Of a stretch of 55,488 nucleotides of DNA, positions 41,649 to 48,851 are shown piece after piece. This DNA comes from Candidatus Gastranaerophilales bacterium. GTDB lineage: Bacteria > Cyanobacteriota > Vampirovibrionia > Gastranaerophilales > Gastranaerophilaceae. The first letter of the stretch is position 1; each line of letters begins with the position of its first letter. Location of the stretch: NCBI GenBank assembly GCA_944323535.1, contig CALUSW010000005.1, positions 1-55,488 on the forward strand, in the 5' to 3' direction. A model generated the notes under the pieces. It was not told the origin of the DNA. It ran no database searches and saw only the letters and a program-made list of their open reading frames with translations. The position numbers were made by a program, and so were the translations under genes.

Positions 41649-42515
41649 CTGAAAAAAAATATAAAACTGGCTCAATGTGCAGGCTTTTGTTACGGAGTCA
41701 AAAGAGCGGTCGAAACGACAAAAAAAATAAAAATTGAAAATGCATCAAAAAAGGTATGGGTATTAGGCGAGCTTATACACAATTCTCATGTTATTAAAGA
41801 ACTTGAGGAACTTGGTATAATGACTGTTGATGAGCTTCCTGAAAATGAAAGCGGAATTTGTATTGTAAGAAGCCATGGAATGGCTCCTCAAAAAATTAAA
41901 GAAATATCTGATAAAGGGTTCGAAGTCGTTGATTTAACTTGTCTTGACGTAAAGAAAGTACAGCAAAAGGCTGTACAGCTCGCGCAAGAAGGTTTTCTTG
42001 TTTTAATTCTCGGGAAACCCGAACATCCTGAAGTCGTTGCAATTAATGCAAATGCTAGAATATATTCTGACAATGTATATGTCATTCCTGATTTAGATAC
42101 ATTAAAAAATATTGAGGAGAAAATAAAATCTCATAAAAGAGCAGGCGTCGTTATTCAGACAACCCAAAAACTTGAGTTTCTGGAAGAAGTAGTAGATTAT
42201 TTAATTCCTCTGTCAAATGAATTAAAAGTATTTAATACAATTTGCAAATCGACCTCAATGCGCCAGCAAGAAGCAAGAGAACTTGCTAAAAATTCCGACT
42301 TGATGATAGTTGTCGGAAGTAAACAAAGCGCAAATACAACTCATCTGGCTGAAATTTTATCAGGAATAACAAAAACAATACATATAGAAACACAAACTGA
42401 TTTGACGGGATATCAAGATTTAATAGAAAAAGCCCAAAATATAGGTGTAACAGCCGGAGCTTCCACTCCCGAAAATATAATAAAAAGTGTAATAGAATCG
42501 ATAGAAAAAATATAA
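41649..42515 (+). CDS. ispH: 4-hydroxy-3-methylbut-2-enyl diphosphate reductase (IspH), CTG start
   Basis: A 288-residue protein and the last enzyme of the MEP pathway, reducing HMBPP to IPP and DMAPP with a [4Fe-4S] cluster. The conserved N-terminus KLAQCAGFCYGVKRAVE is encoded upstream of the first ATG (41820), so a start there would lose the first cluster Cys. The frame opens after a TAG at 41622 and contains no ATG, GTG or TTG; CTG at 41649, with GGAAG nine bases earlier, is the best start. The other ligands are in VDLTCLDV and NTICKST; GELIHNSHV and RSHG hold substrate His residues. rpsA follows after 16 nt. Confidence 0.9.
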   Translation: MKKNIKLAQCAGFCYGVKRAVETTKKIKIENASKKVWVLGELIHNSHVIKELEELGIMTVDELPENESGICIVRSHGMAPQKIKEISDKGFEVVDLTCLDVKKVQQKAVQLAQEGFLVLILGKPEHPEVVAINANARIYSDNVYVIPDLDTLKNIEEKIKSHKRAGVVIQTTQKLEFLEEVVDYLIPLSNELKVFNTICKSTSMRQQEARELAKNSDLMIVVGSKQSANTTHLAEILSGITKTIHIETQTDLTGYQDLIEKAQNIGVTAGASTPENIIKSVIESIEKI

Positions 42516-42531
42516 GAAAGGAAAAAATAAA

Positions 42532-43611
42532 ATGGCAAACACAATTAACGAACAGGACGAATTCGTCAGATTACTTGAAGAAAGCTATAATTACAAATTT
42601 TCTGTAGCCGATGTAGTAAAAGGAATAGTAATAAAACAGGAAAATGACGGTTTTCTTGTAGATATCGGCGCTAAAACGGAAGCTTTCCTTCCAAACAGAG
42701 AGATAACAAATAATCAGGTAGATGATAAAAATTATTCCGATTATCTTGCTATTAATGATGTAAAAGAATTTTACATATTAAAAGAAGAAGGTGACGATGA
42801 AGACGGAAGAATAGTTTTATCATTGAAAAAATTATCTTGCGCAAAAGCATGGCAGGAACTTCAAAATGCTAAGTATAGCAATGAGACAATAACTGCAAAA
42901 GTTGTATTAATAGTTCGAGGCGGCGTTATAGTCGAAGTTTCGGATTTGAGAGGATTTGTTCCGGCAAGTCAGTTAAGAACAGGTGCTCCTTTTGACGGTT
43001 TAATCGGACAGGACATTGAAGTTAAAGTATTGGAAGCTGATGCAAAAAGAAATAAATTAATTCTTTCTCAAAGGCAAGCCGTAGCCGAACAAAGAGAACA
43101 GGTTGTTGACGAAATTATATCAAATCTTGAGGTCGGCTCTGTTGTTAAAGGCGAAGTTGTAAGAATTGCTGATTTCGGTGCTTTCATTGATATTAACGGA
43201 GTTGACGGTTTATTGCCCATCTCGGAAATCTCCTGGCAGAGAATTAAACATCCTTCTGATGTCATATCTTTAGGTCAGGAATTAGAAGTTAAGATTTTAA
43301 AAATCGATACGGATATGAAACGTATCAGCTTAAGTTTAAAGAGAATGGGCGATAATCCATGGGAATCAATTGAAAATGAATTCCAGGAAGGACAAGTCAT
43401 AAAAGGCACCGTTAATAAAGTTACTTCATTCGGAGCATTTATAAACATATACCCCGGAGTTGAAGCTTTATTGCCTTCTTCAGAAATGGAGCCTGCTAAT
43501 GCAAATCCTTTTAATATATACAATGTCGGGGATGAAGTTGAAGTATTAATAAAGAAATTTACCCCGCAAGAACACAGAATTGCATTGAGCGTTAAAGATA
43601 TTCAAAAATAA
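42532..43611 (+). CDS. rpsA: 30S ribosomal protein S1
   Basis: A 359-residue protein with four S1 (OB-fold) repeats: about residues 20-95 (VVKGIVIKQENDGFLVDIG), 110-175, 190-260 (GSVVKGEVVRIADFGAFIDI) and 277-347 (GQVIKGTVNKVTSFGAFINI). It helps mRNA bind the small subunit. Four repeats are fewer than the six of E. coli. It lies 16 nt after ispH, an arrangement known from several bacteria, and has GAAAGGAAA before its ATG. A strong terminator follows. Confidence 0.95.
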   Translation: MANTINEQDEFVRLLEESYNYKFSVADVVKGIVIKQENDGFLVDIGAKTEAFLPNREITNNQVDDKNYSDYLAINDVKEFYILKEEGDDEDGRIVLSLKKLSCAKAWQELQNAKYSNETITAKVVLIVRGGVIVEVSDLRGFVPASQLRTGAPFDGLIGQDIEVKVLEADAKRNKLILSQRQAVAEQREQVVDEIISNLEVGSVVKGEVVRIADFGAFIDINGVDGLLPISEISWQRIKHPSDVISLGQELEVKILKIDTDMKRISLSLKRMGDNPWESIENEFQEGQVIKGTVNKVTSFGAFINIYPGVEALLPSSEMEPANANPFNIYNVGDEVEVLIKKFTPQEHRIALSVKDIQK

Positions 43612-43626
43612 TTATTGTTTAATAAG

Positions 43627-43659
43627 ACAGGAGGCTTAAAATTAAGCTTCCTGTTTTTT
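43627..43659 (+). terminator. Intrinsic terminator after rpsA
   Basis: ACAGGAGGCTTA pairs with TAAGCTTCCTGT (one G-T pair) around AAAT and runs into six T residues. It lies 15 nt after the rpsA stop. Confidence 0.85.
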
Positions 43660-43747
43660 CTTAAAAAAAATTTACAAATAATTCCAAAATAGCAACTTAT
43701 AATATTGAGATGTTTTTACCGGTTTAAGAAAAGTAAGGACAAGAAAA

Positions 43748-44104
43748 ATGAATGTATCAAAAGTAGACTCTGGAAGTGCGACTCAAAAAGGAAAAACAAT
43801 AGGAACTATTGCCGGTTTAGGCGGCAGACTTGCGTATGTAGCAAAAAAAGAAGGAAAAGACATTTTTGTTAATGCCGGCAAAGAAGCTGTAGAAAAGGGA
43901 TTAAGTTCAAAACTCGGAGTTGCCGTAAAAGCCGGAGCCGTTGGTCTTGTTGCTGCAGGTTTTGCACTTGGCGGCAGACTAATAGGCGCTGCAATAGGAA
44001 AACTTATTGATAATCATAATGCTAAAAAACAAAGAGAAATTATTTTAAATGAATTAATGGCTGAATCTTTAAAAGATATTGAAACACCTAAAACAGATGA
44101 ATAA
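43748..44104 (+). CDS. Small Gly/Ala-rich protein, possibly membrane-associated
   Basis: A 118-residue protein with glycine-zipper-like stretches: IGTIAGLGGRLAYVAKK near residue 18, and AVKAGAVGLVAAGFALGG then LIGAAIGKLI at about 57-86. The C-terminus is charged and helical (KKQREIILNELMAESLK). There is no signal peptide and no family I can name. AAGGAC precedes the ATG. It stands alone between the rpsA terminator and a terminator-like hairpin shared with uvrA. Confidence 0.65.
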   Translation: MNVSKVDSGSATQKGKTIGTIAGLGGRLAYVAKKEGKDIFVNAGKEAVEKGLSSKLGVAVKAGAVGLVAAGFALGGRLIGAAIGKLIDNHNAKKQREIILNELMAESLKDIETPKTDE

Positions 44105-44161
44105 CATACAATCCGCTATCGGATTAAAATTAAAATTTCAATTTGAAATGCCATAAAACAG

Positions 44162-44190
44162 AAAGAAACATGAATAATGTTTCTTTTTAT
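44162..44190. terminator. Intrinsic terminator between the glycine-rich gene and uvrA
   Basis: AAAGAAACAT pairs perfectly with ATGTTTCTTT around GAATA, followed by a T tract at 44184-44188. It serves the plus-strand gene; on the minus strand it overlaps the end of uvrA. Confidence 0.75.
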
Positions 44191-47015
44191 TTTAATATCT
44201 TTTTAAGATACATTCCCGTATACGAGTTTTTACATTTGGCAACTTCTTCCGGAGTACCTTCCGCAACAATAGTACCTCCTTCATCTCCGCCCTGAGGACC
44301 AAGATCTATTATATAATCTGCTGTTTTTATCAAATCAAGATTATGCTCGATTATAAGAATTGTATTACCTGCATCAGCCAGCTTATTTATTATTTTTATT
44401 AATTTATCAAGATCATACCAGTGAAGACCAACTGTAGGCTCATCGAGAAGATAAAGGGTTTTGCCCGTAGCACGTTTGTTAAGCTCGCTTGCAAGCTTAA
44501 TTCTTTGGGCTTCTCCGCCTGACAAAGTTGTTGCACTCTGCCCGAGCTTCATATATCCTAAACCCACATCATTTAATGTTTGAAGCCGTGATTTAATCTT
44601 CGGAATATTTTCAAAAAAGTCCAGAGCTTCAGCAATACTCATTTCAAGGACTTCGGAAATATTTTTACCTTTATATTTAACTTCAAGAGTTTCTCTGTTA
44701 TATCTTTGTCCCTTACATACGTTGCACTTTATATATACATCCGAAAGAAAATTCATTTCAATTCTGGTTAAACCGTCGCCTTTGCATGCTTCGCATCTTC
44801 CGCCTTTTACGTTAAAACTGAATCTGCCGGGTTTATAACCTCTTACTTTAGCCTCCTGAGTATTGGCATATAGTTCTCTTATATATGTAAATACATCGGT
44901 ATAGGTTGCGGGGTTTGATCTCGGAGTTCTTCCTATCGGGGATTGGTCTATACAAATAACTTTATCTATATTCTCAAAACCGTTTATTATGCCTACTCCC
45001 TGGGGTTTTGGTTTATTGCTGTTTAACTTGTGCAATGAATATTCGTATATTATATCCTGCATCAATGTTGATTTCCCGCTGCCGGAAACACCTGTAAGAG
45101 TCACAACTTTGCCAAGAGGAATTTTAACATCGATATTCTTTAAATTATTTTTATGTGCATTCTTCACTTCAAGAAAAAATCCGTTTCCTTCTCTGCGTTT
45201 TCTGGGTATCGGAATAATTTTCTCTCCGCTCAGATACTGCCCCGTCAATGATTTTTTAGTATTTATAATATCTTCCAGCGTGCCTTTGGCTATAATTTTC
45301 CCGCCGTTAATTCCTGCATATGGTCCTATATCTACAATATAGTCGGCGCTTCTTATTGTGTCTTCATCATGTTCAACAACAATTAATGTATTTCCGAGAT
45401 TTCGCAAACGTATAAGTGTTTTAATAAGCATATCATTATTATATTGATGCAGGCCGATTGAAGGTTCATCAAGTACATATAATACCCCCGAAAGACCGCT
45501 CCCTATTTGAGTGGCAAGCCTTATTCGCTGAGCCTCGCCGCCAGAAAGTGTACCTGACATTCTTGCTAAATTCAAATAACCTAACCCGACATCCAGCATA
45601 AATTTTAATCTGGCGCGAATTTCTTCAAGAATTTGTTTCGCTATTGTTAATTTATAATCATCAAGCTCAAGATACAGGTCAGAAAAAAACTTATAAGCTT
45701 CCTTTATGGAAAGACAGGTTACTTCATATATATTTTTACCGGCAATTGTAACGGCAAGCGGAAATGGTTTTAGTCTTGCGCCTTTGCAATCATTACATGG
45801 TATCTGTGACATATATTCCTGTATGTAATCTCTTGTTTCTTCGGAAGTTGTTTCATTATACTTACTCATAAAATAAGGTATTACACCTGTAAACGGACGC
45901 AATTGTGTTATATATCTCGTACCGCCGAATTCTTTAAATCTTAACTTTACACATTCCTTGCCGCTTCCGTATAAAATTATATTTTGCGCTTCTTCACTTA
46001 AATTTTCAAACGGAGTATTCATATCGATATTAAAGTGATTAGCGACGGAAGTAAGAATATCGGTATAATAGGAATTCCCTGTTTTTGCCCACGGATATAT
46101 TGCCCCTGCTTTTAGTGATTTTGTTCTGTCAGGGATTAAAAGATTAGGATCCATTTCGTAATGAGCGCCAAGACCTCCGCAGGTCGGGCATGCTCCGTAT
46201 GGACTGTTAAAACTGAATATTCTCGGTGCAAGTTCTTCAAAACTTAAATTACAATTCGGGCAGGCAAGTTTTTCCGAAAATATCATTTCACTTCCGCCGA
46301 TAACATCAACTATTAAAAGACCGTCTGCTTTTTCAAGTGCAATTTGCGCGCTGTCTGTAAGTCTTGATTTAGCACTTTCTTTTATAACAAGCCTGTCTAC
46401 TACTACTTCTATTGTATGTTTTTGAGTCTTATTAAGCTCAATTTCATCTTCGTCCAAATTATAAATCTGTCCGTCAATTCTTACTCTGATAAAGCCTTCT
46501 TGTTTTAACTCTTCTATAAGGTTTATAAATTCGCCTTTTTTCCCTCTTATTACAGGCGCTATAATTTGAATTTTTGTACCTTCAGGGAGTGTATATATTT
46601 TATCTATAATTTCATCAATAGACTGCGGAGCAATTTCACAGCCGCATTCGGGGCAGTGAGGAATACCTACTCTTGCAAATAATAATCTTAAATAATCATA
46701 AATTTCCGTAACGGTTCCCACAGTAGAGCGCGGATTATTGCTTGTTGATTTCTGATCTATTGATATGGCAGGCGAAAGCCCTTCTATGCTTTCAACATCC
46801 GGTTTATCTAACTGTCCCAGAAATTGCCTTGCATAGTTAGAAAGACTTTCCACATATCGTCTTTGACCTTCGGCAAAAATTGTATCAAATGCCAGCGAGC
46901 TTTTACCCGAACCGGATATCCCCGTAAAAACAATTAATTCATTTTTCGGAAGTTCAAGGCTTACATTTTTTAAATTATGCTGATTTGCTTTTCTGATTAT
47001 AATTTTATCATTCAT
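44187..47015 (-). CDS. uvrA: UvrABC excinuclease subunit A
   Basis: A 942-residue protein from the ATG at 47015; the frame extends to a TTG at 47036. It detects DNA damage for nucleotide excision repair. It has both ABC ATPase modules: GISGSGKSSLAFDT with SGGEAQRIRLATQIGSGL, and GVSGSGKSTLMQD with SGGEAQRIKLASEL. Three zinc sites are seen in CPECGCEI, CPNCNLSF/ACPTCGGLG and CEACKGDG/KCNVCKGQ. DEPSIGLHQ and DEPTVGLHW are the Walker B regions. No ribosome binding site stands out. smpB lies 82 bp upstream on the same strand. Confidence 0.97.
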   Translation of the reverse strand: MNDKIIIRKANQHNLKNVSLELPKNELIVFTGISGSGKSSLAFDTIFAEGQRRYVESLSNYARQFLGQLDKPDVESIEGLSPAISIDQKSTSNNPRSTVGTVTEIYDYLRLLFARVGIPHCPECGCEIAPQSIDEIIDKIYTLPEGTKIQIIAPVIRGKKGEFINLIEELKQEGFIRVRIDGQIYNLDEDEIELNKTQKHTIEVVVDRLVIKESAKSRLTDSAQIALEKADGLLIVDVIGGSEMIFSEKLACPNCNLSFEELAPRIFSFNSPYGACPTCGGLGAHYEMDPNLLIPDRTKSLKAGAIYPWAKTGNSYYTDILTSVANHFNIDMNTPFENLSEEAQNIILYGSGKECVKLRFKEFGGTRYITQLRPFTGVIPYFMSKYNETTSEETRDYIQEYMSQIPCNDCKGARLKPFPLAVTIAGKNIYEVTCLSIKEAYKFFSDLYLELDDYKLTIAKQILEEIRARLKFMLDVGLGYLNLARMSGTLSGGEAQRIRLATQIGSGLSGVLYVLDEPSIGLHQYNNDMLIKTLIRLRNLGNTLIVVEHDEDTIRSADYIVDIGPYAGINGGKIIAKGTLEDIINTKKSLTGQYLSGEKIIPIPRKRREGNGFFLEVKNAHKNNLKNIDVKIPLGKVVTLTGVSGSGKSTLMQDIIYEYSLHKLNSNKPKPQGVGIINGFENIDKVICIDQSPIGRTPRSNPATYTDVFTYIRELYANTQEAKVRGYKPGRFSFNVKGGRCEACKGDGLTRIEMNFLSDVYIKCNVCKGQRYNRETLEVKYKGKNISEVLEMSIAEALDFFENIPKIKSRLQTLNDVGLGYMKLGQSATTLSGGEAQRIKLASELNKRATGKTLYLLDEPTVGLHWYDLDKLIKIINKLADAGNTILIIEHNLDLIKTADYIIDLGPQGGDEGGTIVAEGTPEEVAKCKNSYTGMYLKKILK

Positions 47016-47097
47016 AACAACAATATTATTGCACAAAATAAAATTGTCCCGAAGAAAATTTTAATCACGTTCCGGAGGGAATTTATCAGGATAGTAT

Positions 47098-47550
47098 TTA
47101 TCTTTTGGTTTTGACAATTCTGTCTATATCCCGCTCTTGAGCCTTCTTTGCCAGATCATCGCGCTTATCATACAGTTTTTTACCTTTTGCAAGCGCTATT
47201 TCAACTTTTGCCCATCCGTTTTCAAGATAAAGTTCAAGCGGCACTATTGCATATCCGTCTTTTTTTATTTTTCCGATTAATTTTTCTATTTCTCTTTTAT
47301 TTAATAATAATTTTCTTGTCCGCTTTTCTTCATGGTTATATCGATTTCCCTGCTCATAAAGACTGATATGGCAGTTATAAAGAAAAACCTCAAAATCTTC
47401 TATTTTTACAAAACTGTCTTTTAAATTAACGGCGCCCTTTCTTACCGATTTTATTTCAGTACCTGTTAATACCATTCCTGCATTATATTTGTCAAAAATA
47501 TGGTATTCGTGAAATGCTTTTCTGTTTGTTGTTATAATCTTTCTGCCCAT
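47098..47550 (-). CDS. smpB: SsrA-binding protein SmpB
   Basis: A 150-residue partner of tmRNA in rescuing stalled ribosomes. NRKAFHEYHIFDKYNAGMVLTGTEIKS is the standard N-terminus, split here into the EYHI and LTGTEIKS motifs; YNHEEKRTRKLLL and the ALAKGKKLYDKRD tail that binds the tmRNA body are intact, as is a basic C-terminus. It follows a small unknown gene by 7 nt. tmRNA itself is not in this window. Confidence 0.96.
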   Translation of the reverse strand: MGRKIITTNRKAFHEYHIFDKYNAGMVLTGTEIKSVRKGAVNLKDSFVKIEDFEVFLYNCHISLYEQGNRYNHEEKRTRKLLLNKREIEKLIGKIKKDGYAIVPLELYLENGWAKVEIALAKGKKLYDKRDDLAKKAQERDIDRIVKTKR

Positions 47551-47557
47551 AGAAAAA

Positions 47558-47875
47558 TTATAACATCTTTATTTCATTTTTTATAACCCGCATATATAAT
47601 TGAAATATTAATTTATTTCTTATTTTTGATGGATTTATTTGTTCTAAATCCCAAACTTTTAAATATTCGGTTATTTTTTTATACTTTGCCAAATTATCCT
47701 TTTGCCAGACAATAGCAGATAGAGAATATAAAATATAATCTTTGAAATAAATTTTATCAATTATCAATTTTCCTGCTTCCTTCTCCGGTCTTATATTATA
47801 GGAATATAAATCTGTTATACTTTTTAGCTTTTTTATTTCATCTAAGTCCGGATAATTTTTATTTTCTATATTCAT
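47558..47875 (-). CDS. Hypothetical protein upstream of smpB
   Basis: A 105-residue protein, basic and helical, with no recognised family: it opens MNIENKNYPDLDEIKKLK and contains YFKDYILYSLSAIVWQKD. It lies 7 nt before smpB and 37 nt after another small gene on the same strand, so the three may be one transcript. No signal or membrane segment. Confidence 0.6.
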   Translation of the reverse strand: MNIENKNYPDLDEIKKLKSITDLYSYNIRPEKEAGKLIIDKIYFKDYILYSLSAIVWQKDNLAKYKKITEYLKVWDLEQINPSKIRNKLIFQLYMRVIKNEIKML

Positions 47876-47912
47876 TTCAGCTTAGTATTCTCATAATTCC
47901 AATCAGTATGAT

Positions 47913-48221
47913 TTAATAAGAACTATCATTTCTAAACCTTTTTAAACGATTAAAATAATAGTCAACCTTACGCTCTTTTATAATTCTGCAAATTCTTTTC
48001 TCAGCTTTAACAAAATAAGGAATATCCATAATTCCGGTTGTTTCTTCATATTCTTTATAAAGTCTTATTAATATGTCTTTTAATATATAAATCTTTTCAT
48101 ATTTTGATAAGAACAAATTGTCCATAAAATCCTTAATCGTAAGAAAATTAGTTCTGGCTGACGATTTTTTTGCATATTTTTTTTCACAAAAATTAATAAG
48201 ACGCAAGTGTCTTTCTTTCAT
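47913..48221 (-). CDS. Hypothetical basic protein divergent from an XRE gene
   Basis: A 102-residue protein from the ATG at 48221, which has AAGGAG at good spacing; a GTG at 48230 would add three residues. It is Lys/Arg-rich and helical (RLINFCEKKYAKKS, RLYKEYEETTG). It shares a 200-bp intergenic region with the XRE regulator at 48421 that holds three or more palindromes, so its expression is probably under that regulator. The role is unknown; the arrangement resembles a small phage-like or defence regulatory unit. Confidence 0.6.
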   Translation of the reverse strand: MKERHLRLINFCEKKYAKKSSARTNFLTIKDFMDNLFLSKYEKIYILKDILIRLYKEYEETTGIMDIPYFVKAEKRICRIIKERKVDYYFNRLKRFRNDSSY

Positions 48222-48321
48222 ACTTCCCACTCCTTATTTACTTTTGTAACTTCCGTTCAAGTAATATACCAAAAGTAGTGCAATAAAATGTAAATTGTAG
48301 TATAATACTATCAGTTGGAAT

Positions 48322-48399
48322 TACAATATATTGTATCTTTTGAATATAATATTACAATATATTGTAAAATAATACAATATGTATTACATAATAATGTAA
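48322..48399. promoter_or_regulatory. Three evenly spaced palindromic operators
   Basis: TACAATATATTGTA at 48322-48335, TTACAATATATTGTAA at 48352-48367 and TTACATAATAATGTAA at 48384-48399 have centres at 48328.5, 48359.5 and 48391.5, that is 31 and 32 bp apart, about three helical turns. A fourth palindrome (TAGTATAATACTA, 48298-48310) lies just upstream and contains a TATAAT. The array sits between the divergent XRE gene and a small gene and is probably bound cooperatively by the XRE protein. Confidence 0.75.
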
Positions 48400-48420
48400 C
48401 AAACATTAAGAGAAACTATT

Positions 48421-48843
48421 ATGAGTATTGGACAAAGAATTAAAGAACTAAGAAAAATTTTGCATCTTTCGGCAGGTGATTTTGCAATAAAATTACAAAT
48501 TCCGGTAAGAACAATAGGAAGCTACGAACGGGATGAGGTCCCGCCGGGTCCCAAATTCCTAAGTGCTCTTATTAAAAATTTTCAGGTTAATATAAACTGG
48601 CTTCTTTCAGGTAAAGGAACTATGTTTATTTCTAAGAGAACAGAACTTGAATTAAACTATATTGCAAAATTACAGGCAAAATTCAAAATGACGGAAAAAG
48701 AATTGTCCGGACTTCTTGATGTATTGGATTCCGAAGCCAGCAGAGATATGGTTTTGAAGTTCATAGAAATCAAAAAAGGCAACAAAGATGCATTAGACAG
48801 TCTTATATGTAATCTGCAGGGAATTCAGGCTATATATAATTAA
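48421..48843 (+). CDS. XRE-family regulator, phage-repressor-like
   Basis: A 140-residue protein: IGQRIKELRKILHLSAGDFAI is the first part of an HTH_3 domain and IPVRTIGSYERDEVPPG the recognition part, followed by INWLLSGKGTMF, the phrase typical of phage-repressor-like regulators. The C-terminal half (TELELNYIAKLQAKFKMTEKELSG region, helical) probably dimerises; it lacks a LexA-type peptidase. Three palindromes lie directly upstream. AAGAGAAA before the ATG is a weak ribosome binding site. Confidence 0.87.
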   Translation: MSIGQRIKELRKILHLSAGDFAIKLQIPVRTIGSYERDEVPPGPKFLSALIKNFQVNINWLLSGKGTMFISKRTELELNYIAKLQAKFKMTEKELSGLLDVLDSEASRDMVLKFIEIKKGNKDALDSLICNLQGIQAIYN

Positions 48844-48851
48844 ACAAAAAA

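Noticed and set aside
41820-42515. ispH starting at the first ATG
   Set aside because: It would remove the conserved AQCAGFCYGVKRA segment with a cluster ligand that is encoded in frame just upstream.
47558-48843. Prophage or prophage remnant
   Set aside because: The XRE gene and operators look phage-like, but no integrase, structural or replication genes lie nearby and the flanks are housekeeping genes.
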